From positions 55,269 to 119,268 of the forward strand of contig CANMLU010000014.1 in assembly GCA_947498815.1 (NCBI GenBank): DNA of 64,000 nucleotides. The letters are read 5' to 3'. Of this stretch, positions 56,879 to 64,000 are shown piece after piece. The DNA comes from an uncultured Aquimarina sp. (lineage in GTDB: Bacteria; Bacteroidota; Bacteroidia; Flavobacteriales; Flavobacteriaceae). Under the pieces are notes generated by a model. It ran no database searches. It had not been told where the DNA came from and saw nothing but the letters and a program-made list of their open reading frames with translations. The position numbers were made by a program, and so were the translations under genes. The number at the start of each line of letters is the position of its first letter. Positions within the stretch are counted from its first letter, which is position 1.

Positions 56879-57247
56879 TTAAACAACCTCTTCTTCTCTA
56901 GGTCGGTTTTTGGCAAAAGTCTCGATCATATCGGGTACTTTTTCAAATATTGCCGCTAGTCCTCTTGTTTTTCCTGCTGCCAGGAATGAGATCTCGTCTC
57001 CTTTGGTAACCAAAAATCCGATTGGTTCGATTCCTACTCCTGCTCCGGCGCCAACGCCCTGGCCTTTACGAGCTTTGGATTCGGTACCTTCGCCCCCTCC
57101 AGAACCAAATCCCATGCCTACCTTAATTACAGGTACGCATTTAAATTCGCCCAGATCAAAGGGTTGCCCCACTACAGTTTCGGTCTTTGCTTCACCTTTA
57201 ATAAATTCGGTGATTTGTCCTAATAATTCATCAAAATGTAATTCCAT
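56879..57247 (-). CDS. GerW/YtfJ family protein
   Basis: The 122-residue protein fits the GerW (YtfJ) family: FDLGEFKCVPVIKVGMGFGS, then a Gly-rich turn region and GIEPIGFLVTKGDEISFLAA. In Bacillus YtfJ is a spore protein. Flavobacteria do not sporulate, so the role here is different and unknown. It lies 11 bases downstream of a DUF2953 gene, the same pairing as ytfI-ytfJ in Bacillus. Confidence 0.9.
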   Translation of the reverse strand: MELHFDELLGQITEFIKGEAKTETVVGQPFDLGEFKCVPVIKVGMGFGSGGGEGTESKARKGQGVGAGAGVGIEPIGFLVTKGDEISFLAAGKTRGLAAIFEKVPDMIETFAKNRPREEEVV

Positions 57248-57258
57248 TGTTGTGTGTT

Positions 57259-57810
57259 TTATTTGTTTATAAATGATTTGATAATATATATTGGTCTGTT
57301 TTGCATTTGCAATACCAGTCGGTTCCTACCTTCAAAATTGATAGTAAACGTACCTGCATAATGATTCATAAATCCAAAAAGCGGATACAGTTTTGCGTTC
57401 AAGATATCATCCCCAGTATCCATATTGAGCACTACTTTTTTTATCGTAAAGGTTCTTAACAGTGCGATCATTTTTCGGATACCGAAACGCTTACTACCCT
57501 TCTTATCTTTCTTTTTCTTATCGTCCCGAGCACTTCGACTCCGATCAGTGCTCGGGGTGCGGCCCTTACCCTTCGACAGGCCCAGGGTACGAACTTTTTT
57601 CCTGAGGGGATAAAAATAAAAACGCATTCCCAGCACCTTTAGCTTGATGCGTAACAGTTCTTTTTTGTGTTCTTCGATACTTGCTTTTGCCAGACCTTGT
57701 AATTGTATTTCATATTGATTTTGATCGCTATCAATACGCACTATAATTGGGGTGACTAAAACGAAGATGATTACCAGAAAAAACAATCCCACACATACCG
57801 CTAAAACCAT
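57259..57810 (-). CDS. DUF2953 family membrane-anchored protein with in-frame REP insertion
   Basis: The 183-residue protein has an N-terminal TM segment (3-22) and strand-rich parts that fit DUF2953 (YtfI-like): NQYEIQLQGLAKASIEEHKK, and FGFMNHYAGTFTINFEGRNR. Between them (about 70-105) lies a Ser/Arg/Lys-rich segment (KGKGRTPSTDRSRSARDD) whose DNA consists of two REP-like palindromes (57525-57556, 57567-57589). The element seems to have inserted in frame without destroying the gene. It precedes the GerW-like gene. Confidence 0.82.
   Translation of the reverse strand: MVLAVCVGLFFLVIIFVLVTPIIVRIDSDQNQYEIQLQGLAKASIEEHKKELLRIKLKVLGMRFYFYPLRKKVRTLGLSKGKGRTPSTDRSRSARDDKKKKDKKGSKRFGIRKMIALLRTFTIKKVVLNMDTGDDILNAKLYPLFGFMNHYAGTFTINFEGRNRLVLQMQNRPIYIIKSFINK
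57525..57589. repeat. Two REP-like palindromes inside the DUF2953 gene
   Basis: CCCGAGCACT and AGTGCTCGGG form the first hairpin (57525-57556). TACCCT and AGGGTA form the second (57567-57589), with the CTTCGACAGG core. Both match intergenic repeats in this region. Confidence 0.8.
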
Positions 57811-57910
57811 GGTCTAATTTTTATGTGAAAGAAATTAAAAACCAGGCCAATAACAATGATATTGGTCATGCCGGGTTCTTAAATTTTGTTAAACTTTGAG
57901 TTGTACCTAT

Positions 57911-57963
57911 CCCATGTTATTGCGAGCCTTTGACAGTGCTTGCCCTTCGACTACGCTCAGGGC
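57911..57963. repeat. REP-like element, copy 1
   Basis: It shares TGCGAGCCTTTGA and CCCTTCGACTACGCTCAGGG with the element at 60233. GCCCT and AGGGC form the small hairpin at its end. Confidence 0.8.
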
Positions 57964-58061
57964 TCAGACCAGGAGTAACGAAGCACTATTGGTTCCCTCT
58001 CCCAAAAGTTATATCCCAGGAAATGACAGCATATGTATATCCCCTTTCCTAAATCCTCTCC

Positions 58062-58106
58062 CCAAAGGGGAAGGGCTTTTTCCCGAACAGAAAGCCCTTC
58101 CTTTGG
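58062..58106. repeat. Long imperfect palindrome
   Basis: AAGGGCTTT and AAAGCCCTT are at the core, extended outward by CCAAAGG and CCTTTGG. The arms are about 16-18 bp. Confidence 0.75.
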
Positions 58107-58268
58107 AAGAGAAAACTCAAAAGGTTAATAAACGTGTACCCTACTGGCAAGATGTAAGCGCGATTTATAGTGAAGTATTACATCATCGCTTGTTGAGTTT
58201 TTTTATATGGAGTATACGACACAGAAGGTGTACATTAGTACATACATATTATACCAACATACTTCTTT

Positions 58269-59117
58269 ATGAAACAATATCTGTTACTACTGGTACTCAT
58301 TTTTATTTCATTGCAAATTCATGCTCAAACAAAGGTGATGACCTTTAATATTCGCTACAGCACTCCAAACGACAAAGAGAACTCCTGGGAAAACAGAAAA
58401 GACGAAGTCATACAATTGATCGATTACTACAAACCCGCTTTTTTGGGAATTCAAGAAGGTACCGATAATCAAGTGGCGTATCTGGACCACCACTTACAAG
58501 AGTATAGTTATGTGGGTATCGGTAGAGAAGGTGCCAATAAAAAAGGCGAATTTGTAGCTATCTTTTATGATATCACAAAATTTGAAGTCGTAGCCTCCAA
58601 AACATTTTGGCTTTCACAGACTCCGGATACCGTATCAAAAGGTTGGGATGCTGCGTATCATCGAATCGCTACTTATGGGGTTTTTAAAGATAAAACTACC
58701 AGGGATACTATCCATATTTTTAATTGTCATTTTGATCATATTGGAAACATATCACGAAAAAAATCCGCCGAATTGCTACTGCATAAAATCAATGAATTTG
58801 GCTTAGAAAAGAAGAAACTGATCGTGATGGGAGACTTAAATTGTGAACCCAAAGACGAACCCATACAGATTCTTACAACAGTACTCGATGATGCTATCGA
58901 GATCTCACAAAAAAAAGGCTATGGCCCGGTCGGTACCTTTAACGGATTTGATAATCAATTGATCCTAAACAGAAAAATCGACTATATCTTCACCAAAAAT
59001 ATTGAAGTTTTGAGCTATCGGCATATTGATGATCGAAGAACAAATACCTTATATATCTCGGACCACCTACCGGTGATGATCCAAATCAAAAATACTGCCG
59101 ATACCCCGAAGCGGTAA
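58269..59117 (+). CDS. Endonuclease/exonuclease/phosphatase family protein, exported
   Basis: The 282-residue protein has a signal peptide ending LQIHAQ and the EEP fold: VMTFNIRYSTPNDKENSWEN, FLGIQEGTDNQ (catalytic Glu), FNCHFDHIG, VMGDLNCEPKDEP, and ISDHLPVM with the late Asp-His pair. Substrates of exported members include phosphodiesters of nucleic acids or lipids. It stands alone between REP-rich DNA and a convergent membrane gene. Confidence 0.93.
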   Translation: MKQYLLLLVLIFISLQIHAQTKVMTFNIRYSTPNDKENSWENRKDEVIQLIDYYKPAFLGIQEGTDNQVAYLDHHLQEYSYVGIGREGANKKGEFVAIFYDITKFEVVASKTFWLSQTPDTVSKGWDAAYHRIATYGVFKDKTTRDTIHIFNCHFDHIGNISRKKSAELLLHKINEFGLEKKKLIVMGDLNCEPKDEPIQILTTVLDDAIEISQKKGYGPVGTFNGFDNQLILNRKIDYIFTKNIEVLSYRHIDDRRTNTLYISDHLPVMIQIKNTADTPKR

Positions 59118-59136
59118 AAAGATTATTTTGTCGTTC

Positions 59137-59448
59137 TTATCCATCCAAGGGATGAAAAAAAATCACATAAAGACATAGTGGTATCCATACGTATAAAATT
59201 GAATAGGGAAACATTTTGGAGATCATCACTTGCTTTTGAAACCCAAGCTTAAAGATCTGATCCGAAATAACACCACTGATTAGGGCAATCAATCCAAAGT
59301 TGGTATCTGAAGCCATCGAGAGACCCAAAGGATGGAAAACCAAGACCAAAAGTACCAGAGATATCAAAATCGAAAGCCCCATAAACAATCCCCACCACCA
59401 TATCGAAATGAAATAGACCAACTTATATTTATTTGAAGTAGTTTCCAT
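59137..59448 (-). CDS. Small membrane protein, unknown function
   Basis: The 103-residue protein has three hydrophobic segments (about 10-36, 47-62 and 77-98). No family was recognised. It follows the lipoprotein gene on the same strand by 20 bases and may be co-transcribed with it. Confidence 0.72.
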   Translation of the reverse strand: METTSNKYKLVYFISIWWWGLFMGLSILISLVLLVLVFHPLGLSMASDTNFGLIALISGVISDQIFKLGFQKQVMISKMFPYSILYVWIPLCLYVIFFHPLDG

Positions 59449-59468
59449 AACTTATATTTAATCAGGGT

Positions 59469-60143
59469 TCAATTTTGAATCATCATCGTTAATATCAATA
59501 TCTGGTACTCGGTTATGGGTTGCAATTGTGCCATCATTTGGTCCATTATTTCTCGCATATCCAGATCAGCATAGCCACCATTTATGATGGGTCCAATGAT
59601 AGACCATACTCGATAAAATTCTTTCCGCATTTCTGTGCCTGTAGTATTAAACGGCTCCCAATTGCCTTGCGCAGCTTCTGGGATCACCTGCGATAGCCAA
59701 ATAAGTTCTTGCGCCATCCCAAAAAAATTGACCGAACCATTGTGCATATCATCGGCTGCTCTTTTGGTAACTAGGGGGTCTACACCATTTCTATGCCCAA
59801 TATCATACATGCGTTCACGGTCATTATTATCGAAGGAACCAAGCCCCTGTTGCATTAATAATTGCCCAAGTTCGCGTGCACATTGTATCACTTTACTGTT
59901 CTCGCCCAATAGATGCGCATTGTTTCTCACTAGATTGGTTACATTTTCTGGAGTATTGATAACCTCATAAGGATTGGCCAAAAAGAACAATTTACCCAAC
60001 AATCGTGCAGTTTCGATATCATATTTATTCACAGGAACTGGTGCTTCATTTACATATTTATTCGAAGAGGCGGGACTTGACGAGCTACTTGAATTGCATG
60101 CGAGCAACGAACCCACAAGCAATAGGATGGCTGTTTTTTTCAT
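59469..60143 (-). CDS. Lipoprotein of unknown function
   Basis: The 224-residue protein starts at ATG 60143, where a lipoprotein signal with lipobox LLAC begins, followed by a Ser-rich linker. The mature part is helical (YDIETARLLGKLFFLANPYE; QCARELGQLLMQQGLG). I do not recognise the family. The longer frame from 60206 would bury the signal peptide. Confidence 0.75.
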   Translation of the reverse strand: MKKTAILLLVGSLLACNSSSSSSPASSNKYVNEAPVPVNKYDIETARLLGKLFFLANPYEVINTPENVTNLVRNNAHLLGENSKVIQCARELGQLLMQQGLGSFDNNDRERMYDIGHRNGVDPLVTKRAADDMHNGSVNFFGMAQELIWLSQVIPEAAQGNWEPFNTTGTEMRKEFYRVWSIIGPIINGGYADLDMREIMDQMMAQLQPITEYQILILTMMIQN

Positions 60144-60232
60144 GACTATTACTGTTTTGATTATAAAAGCAAGGTGCTCAATTTTGGCACTCGACACCAT
60201 ACCCAATACCCGGTATTATTTGAAGAAAGTTT

Positions 60233-60410
60233 CCCATTGTCATTGCGAGCCTTTGATAGTGTTTGCCCTTCGACTACGCTCAGGGCGCACAATGATGTGG
60301 ATACATATATCGTCACTACGAGGAGGTAACGACGAAGTAGTCTTTTCATTGCGAGCAGATTGCTTCGCTACCCAAAACACGACCCACGTATACAGAGCGT
60401 AGCCGAAGTA
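60233..60410. repeat. REP-like elements, copy 2 and neighbours
   Basis: 60233-60287 repeats the element at 57911. The following bases (TCATTGCGAGCAGATTGCTTC and ACTACGAGGAGGTAACGACG regions) are further REP-type dyads. Confidence 0.72.
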
Positions 60411-60538
60411 CTATAACAAAAAAACTGCATACTCCCACTGCGGTTTCCCGTAAGGATGATAAAAAATGTTGGGGTAGCTTAGGGCATCAAAAATGTATAG
60501 CGCATTACCTTTTGTAACGTAATAGGCAATACTTAGAA

Positions 60539-60565
60539 TATATAGTTACAAAAGGTAACTATATA
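60539..60565. repeat. Hairpin at the left edge of the cassette-like gene
   Basis: TATATAGTTAC and GTAACTATATA are perfect 11-bp arms around AAAAG. GTTACAAAAGGTAA within it is also present inverted at 60505-60518. Confidence 0.75.
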
Positions 60566-60585
60566 AATATGTTAGCAAATATTAA
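60561..60585. repeat. Left inverted repeat bracketing the 60592 gene
   Basis: GTTAGCAAAT with flanking ATATA and ATTAA matches, inverted, the right copy at 61286-61309. It ends 6 bases before the start codon. Confidence 0.7.
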
Positions 60586-60591
60586 AAGACA

Positions 60592-61281
60592 TTGAAAAAA
60601 CACTTCGAAGAAATAATAAAATCAGATGAATTAAACGACATTTCAATTGAATTAGTTGAGAAAGTTCTAGATAACGGAATTACTGACGAAGTTGTTAAAG
60701 AAATACCAATATTAAAATCGTTAATTGCTGCTAAGAAAATTTACAATTCTTATACCGATAGAATATTTATCGAAAAAGCTATGAATGTTCTACTCGAACT
60801 AGGAGAAACAAATTGGAAAGAACGTGTCGAATTAACGTCTGAATTGGATGATGAAAATGGAACAGGCCTTGGAAAAATACTATTAGCTATTGACAAACTT
60901 GAAACTATAAGAAAATGTAAAGTTTTTGGTAGACTATGTAAATTAAAGGCATTAAAGAAAATAAATACAGAGCGATTTTTGAGACTTACTAAATTAATTC
61001 AAGATGCATATATCGAGGATTTAAAATTGCTACCCTACTTTATATCTGAGCAACAGAAGAATGAGCAAAAGTATTTTAATGAAGAAGAGTTCGTTCCACT
61101 AATAGCTCTAGGGTTAATTTATATACAACGTTCTGAGAAAAAATCTAACGAAAAAATTGAGGAATATTCTAAATGGAACGGGGACAGTGAAATTAAAGGT
61201 GGGGACACGAAAATAGTGTTTATTCATTCAGAATTAGGAGGTCTTTTGCATAGGTATTATTATGATTTATTTCCAGAATAA
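60592..61281 (+). CDS. Protein of unknown function in a cassette-like setting
   Basis: The 229-residue soluble protein is mainly helical and Lys/Glu-rich (LIAAKKIYNSYTDRIFIEKA; YFISEQQKNEQKYFNEEEF). No signal peptide or known motif is present. The start is TTG, since the only nearby ATG (60570) runs into a stop. Imperfect inverted repeats of about 24 bp flank it 6 bases before the start and 5 bases after the stop. This arrangement looks like a mobile single-gene cassette. Confidence 0.65.
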   Translation: MKKHFEEIIKSDELNDISIELVEKVLDNGITDEVVKEIPILKSLIAAKKIYNSYTDRIFIEKAMNVLLELGETNWKERVELTSELDDENGTGLGKILLAIDKLETIRKCKVFGRLCKLKALKKINTERFLRLTKLIQDAYIEDLKLLPYFISEQQKNEQKYFNEEEFVPLIALGLIYIQRSEKKSNEKIEEYSKWNGDSEIKGGDTKIVFIHSELGGLLHRYYYDLFPE

Positions 61282-61285
61282 AAAA

Positions 61286-61309
61286 TTAACATTTGCTAAC
61301 ATTATATAT
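61286..61309. repeat. Right inverted repeat bracketing the 60592 gene
   Basis: ATTTGCTAAC with flanks is the inverted partner of 60561-60585, starting 5 bases after the stop codon. Confidence 0.7.
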
Positions 61310-61461
61310 GAAATCAGAGCAATTTAGTGCTAGATCGAAAGGTTTTTTCCATTTTGCTATGGCGCTAAATTTTATAAAATAAATAAGAAATAAAAAATAC
61401 GCAGATAGATCGATTGGTTCGGATGTATTTGCTTTGCTCCGATTCATATATTTACGTTGCC
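61304..61461. other. Structured noncoding element
   Basis: ATATATGAA (61304) and TTCATATAT (61443) bound the element; AATTTAGTGC and GCGCTAAATT (61321, 61362) form an inner stem. It ends in ACGTTGCC, which also occurs directly after the 61864 gene. It may be a recombination site or a structured RNA. Confidence 0.5.
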
Positions 61462-61554
61462 AGTAATACGAAGAAAATGGAATCAATAGAAAACAAGCCT
61501 TTAACAAGAATGGTAGATTTGCCTATTAATGTTGTCAACCAAAAACATTTAGAA

Positions 61555-61678
61555 CCCGATCGCGCGGATTTGTAATCCGTGCCCATAACAAACTACTAAC
61601 TTTTGCACGGAAAACATTTCCGCGCTATCAAAAGTGCTATTATCGCGCTCCTTTTTTTGTTTTTATAAAGATGATTCA
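61555..61678. repeat. Direct repeat of about 124 bp, copy 1
   Basis: It is nearly identical to 62660-62783 (offset 1105). It starts CCCGATCGCGCGGATTTG and includes a GGATT-TGTAATCC dyad. It may be a MITE or REP-type element. Confidence 0.92.
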
Positions 61679-61863
61679 TAACGTTGATAGTATAGATATA
61701 CTTTTATGTTTATACAATTATTAGACAACATTTGAAAAATTGAATTCAATAAGAAGTTTACTAATTGAAAAAGCTTGTTCACTCATTCTGACTTTTTAGA
61801 AATCAAATAGAATAATAGTTTCGACAAAAGAAAATCAATCACGAACAAACTAAATTAAACCAA

Positions 61864-62568
61864 ATGAAAAAAATTGGAATCTTATTTTTTGTTGGACTTT
61901 TGACATTACAAGTTCACTCTCAAACTAAAAACTTTATCGACCAACCTTTTTTAGAAACTGAAGCAGAAGTAGATACTTTAATAACACCAGATAAAATCTA
62001 TCTGACCATAATCCTGAACGAAAAGGATAATAGAGATCGAAAATCAACAGAGGAATTAGAAAATTCAATGCAAAGAGTTTTAAAATCATTAAATATTGAT
62101 ACCGAAAATAATTTAGCTCTTTTAGACTTTAGTAGTGGTTTTAAAAAGTACTTTATGAGTGGACAAAAAGTTCTTAAATCAAAGATGTACTCACTAATTG
62201 TAAATGATGCCGTGACTGCTGGAAAAATATTAGCCGGACTAGAAAGAGAAGACATATCTAATGTATCAATTTCAAAAACAGAATACTCGAAATCGAAACA
62301 ATTATTACTCAAATTAAAATCAAAGGCAGTACTAAAAGCAAAACTAAATGCCGAAAGCATGGTTGTTCCTTTAAATCAAAAAATCGGAAAAGCAATTTTT
62401 ATTTCGGACTTAAATTCAATATCGTATCAATTACAAGGAAAAGTGGCGGGAGTTCAAATAAGAGGCGCTTCGAGTATTTATGGAAATCGAGAAAGCGAAC
62501 CACTAATGATTGACTTTGAAAAAATTAAATTTTCGGCAAAAGTAAACGTAAAATTTACAATCGAATAA
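61864..62568 (+). CDS. SIMPL-domain-like exported protein
   Basis: The 234-residue protein has a signal peptide ending VHSQ and a SIMPL (DUF541)-like domain: AEVDTLITPDKIYLTIIL, KSKAVLKAKLNAESMVVPLN and FSAKVNVKFTIE. Between the last two lies LQGKVAGVQIRGASSIYG, which strikingly resembles the plug motif of SusC/RagA TonB-dependent receptors. It may be an insertion of unknown use. It sits between two copies of a 124-bp repeat. Confidence 0.78.
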   Translation: MKKIGILFFVGLLTLQVHSQTKNFIDQPFLETEAEVDTLITPDKIYLTIILNEKDNRDRKSTEELENSMQRVLKSLNIDTENNLALLDFSSGFKKYFMSGQKVLKSKMYSLIVNDAVTAGKILAGLEREDISNVSISKTEYSKSKQLLLKLKSKAVLKAKLNAESMVVPLNQKIGKAIFISDLNSISYQLQGKVAGVQIRGASSIYGNRESEPLMIDFEKIKFSAKVNVKFTIE

Positions 62569-62886
62569 AACGTTGCCCAACACACGTGATAGCGTAGATT
62601 TGTAAATGTGATGACACAGATCTACTTACCGGCAGACAGATTTGTAACCCATACCATACCCCGATCGCGCGGATTTGTAATCCGCGCCCATAACAAACCA
62701 CTAACTTTTGCACGGAAAACATTTCCACGCTATCAAAAGTGCTATTATCGCGCTCCTTTTTTTGTTTTTATGAAGATGATTCAAGACCAAAACCTTACTT
62801 CAAATAAACAGTGAGGATTCAATAGTATTACTTATATTTAGCATACTTATTAGTAATTAACCCATATTGAATTTAACCAAAAACAC
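62569..62886. other. Noncoding region with 124-bp repeat copy 2
   Basis: ACGTTGCC follows the stop of the SIMPL gene, and then comes the second repeat copy. The ORF across the repeat is not supported. Confidence 0.6.
62660..62783. repeat. Direct repeat of about 124 bp, copy 2
   Basis: It is the partner of 61555-61678. Here GCGCGGATT-TGT-AATCCGCGC forms a perfect 9-bp-arm hairpin; in copy 1 one base differs. Confidence 0.92.
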
Positions 62887-63891
62887 ATGAAAAAACATCT
62901 ATTAATCTTCGCAATATTCTCCTTTTTACATGGTAATTCTCAGATTTCGGTTGGTGATGGAGAGACCGGTAAATTAAGTAAAAAGCAATACGAAAAATTC
63001 AAAAGCACAACTACAATATTTGTTTTACCAGAACTTTATGAGAAAGAGGTATACGAAAATATACTATCGAAATCTTGGGATGTAACACCATTTAAAATAG
63101 TCGATGAGAGTGCTTTTGAATTAAAAGAATATTTAGGACAAAATAATTCATTTGCATCGGTACACATCAAAAAATATGATCAGAAAATTAACCCAAAATC
63201 TACCCAAGTACAATCAGCAATGGTAATAACAAATTTTGAATTTGCCATGTATGATGATAAGAACCTTCTGAAAGAATTAGAAAGTAAAAAAAATAAAAAT
63301 ACCGATAAACTGATCAACAAATTCAAAACTAAATATGGGCGGTTTAGACTTTATGGTAATGATAAAATTATAAATGAGCTTTATGTTACCGACAGAAAAA
63401 AGGTCCAACAACTATATAATGAAAACTATAGCGCAGATGTGTTTTTTAATTATACTCCCGGGCTTCTAAAAAACTATTTCCAAAAAATAAATGAATTACT
63501 TAAAAATAATGAGAAGCATTATATATCAGAGAAAGAGGAATATATCCCAGAATTAAAAGAGTTATCTGCAAAGGCATTATATATAGTACCATCCTATGAA
63601 AAAACCAATTATGATCCGATTCCTGATGAAAAAAAGGAAGGATTGAAATTAGAATTAGACAACATGTTGTTTACCTATAAATTCATAACCAATGCAGAAT
63701 TGAATGACAAAATACTTAATGAAGAATCATTCTATTATTTAAGGTATGCAAGAAGTACAGCTAGAAAATACTACGAAGTTGTTAATTCAAAAACGGGAGA
63801 AATCGTTTATAGATCATTCTCTTACGGGCCGGGGTTAAACATTAAAGATTTTAAAACTATTAACAAAGCACTTAAAAAAGTTCTGAAATAG
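62887..63891 (+). CDS. Exported protein of unknown function
   Basis: The 334-residue protein has a signal peptide ending HGNSQ and a Lys-, Tyr- and Asn-rich mature part (VLPELYEKEVYENILSKSWD; YYLRYARSTARKYYEVVNSK). No known motif was found. A partial copy of the 124-bp repeat follows its stop, so it also lies between repeats, like the SIMPL-domain gene before it. Confidence 0.68.
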   Translation: MKKHLLIFAIFSFLHGNSQISVGDGETGKLSKKQYEKFKSTTTIFVLPELYEKEVYENILSKSWDVTPFKIVDESAFELKEYLGQNNSFASVHIKKYDQKINPKSTQVQSAMVITNFEFAMYDDKNLLKELESKKNKNTDKLINKFKTKYGRFRLYGNDKIINELYVTDRKKVQQLYNENYSADVFFNYTPGLLKNYFQKINELLKNNEKHYISEKEEYIPELKELSAKALYIVPSYEKTNYDPIPDEKKEGLKLELDNMLFTYKFITNAELNDKILNEESFYYLRYARSTARKYYEVVNSKTGEIVYRSFSYGPGLNIKDFKTINKALKKVLK

Positions 63892-63906
63892 TTCTTGTGA
63901 GATGCT

Positions 63907-63935
63907 CGATCGCGCGGATTTGCACCTTAAATCCG
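63907..63935. repeat. Partial third copy of the 124-bp repeat
   Basis: CGATCGCGCGGATTTG is shared with the start of the two full copies, then the sequence diverges (AAATCCG follows). It ends the accessory segment seen in this window. Confidence 0.7.
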
Positions 63936-64000
63936 TAAGTTTAAATTAATTTAATTTTTTTCTAATACTATGAGATGAAACTCTCTAAGATTTTTATGTT

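Larger units (their letters stand above)
57811..58268. other. Intergenic region filled with REP-like palindromes
   Basis: No gene is supported here. It contains a 53-bp element (57911-57963) that recurs near 60233 and a long imperfect palindrome (58062-58106). A plus-strand ORF over these repeats has no protein-like composition. Confidence 0.6.
60144..60591. other. Intergenic region with REP-like elements and a complex inverted-repeat cluster
   Basis: From left to right it holds REP-like DNA (60233-60410), TTACCTTTTGTAAC and its inverted copy (60505-60558), an 11-bp-arm hairpin (60539-60565) and the left inverted repeat of the next gene. No gene is supported. Confidence 0.6.
61282..61863. 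other. Noncoding region with structured element and 125-bp repeat copy 1
   Basis: It begins with the right inverted repeat of the cassette-like gene and continues as a structured segment to about 61461, followed by the direct repeat at 61555-61678 and an AT-rich leader. The minus-strand ORF across the first part has no support. Confidence 0.6.

Noticed and set aside
57896-58348. Plus-strand ORF of 150 codons
   Set aside because: It covers REP-like palindromes and runs into the exonuclease gene in another frame; no domain and low-complexity composition.
59974-60402. Plus-strand ORF of 142 codons
   Set aside because: Antisense to the lipoprotein start and then REP-like DNA; no support.
60592-61309. 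Integron gene cassette with attC
   Set aside because: The flanking repeats do not match the RYYYAAC/GTTRRRY core sites and no integrase is present, so only a cassette-like arrangement is claimed.
61286-61507. Minus-strand ORF of 73 codons
   Set aside because: It lies over the structured noncoding element and inverted repeats; no recognisable protein features.
62608-62814. Plus-strand ORF of 68 codons
   Set aside because: It lies mostly inside the second 124-bp repeat; the composition reflects the repeat.

Overview
The window is AT-rich DNA from a member of the Bacteroidota, most likely a marine Flavobacteriaceae (an Aquimarina-like genome would fit, but the genus is not settled by the sequence). 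The evidence is a C-terminal type IX secretion sorting domain on a giant polysaccharide lyase, a fused SecDF, promoters of the TAnnTTTG type, signal peptides ending in AQ or SQ, many lipoproteins, and families typical of the group (DUF2911, CreD with a small winged-helix regulator, kynurenine 3-monooxygenase).

Layout. 1-9 kb: a truncated TPR protein, an FtsE-like ATPase, and a 1763-residue secreted enzyme that joins a heparinase II/III-like domain to a PL1-type pectate lyase. 9-31 kb: mostly housekeeping genes (typA, kdsA, secDF, mdh, gyrB, asnB), with a regulator/membrane-protein/CreD cluster at 13-17 kb and an astacin-type metalloprotease lipoprotein at 28 kb. 32-33.8 kb: a long stretch without conventional genes. 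33.8-52.5 kb: queE, RidA-like, HerA-like, rluF, lipid and aldehyde enzymes, kmo, and a redox-signalling cluster (cNMP-binding histidine kinase, aldo/keto reductase, receiver-thioredoxin-reductase fusion, UBP zinc finger). 52.5-60.2 kb: small enzymes, an ArsR/SRPBCC pair, an AraC regulator, a GerW/DUF2953 pair and many REP-like palindromes. 60.4-64 kb: accessory DNA with cassette-like genes and direct repeats.

The most notable observation is a family of five 32-codon ORFs. Four lie in tandem on the minus strand at 32213-33534 and one lies alone on the plus strand at 8963-9061. All five encode exactly 32 residues, align without gaps, and end in a basic motif of the type F-L-K/R-x-L-P-G-A-S-x-x-A-I/M-H/R-R/K. 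Synonymous codon differences between the copies indicate that they are translated. I know of no described family with this signature. Plausible roles are small membrane-active (type I toxin-like) peptides or secreted peptides.

Other points for follow-up are paired palindromic operators in the CreD cluster, a 28-bp-period operator array before an ArsR gene, REP-like DNA absorbed into a coding sequence, and inverted repeats that tightly bracket a single gene. No tRNA, rRNA, CRISPR array or complete insertion sequence was seen.
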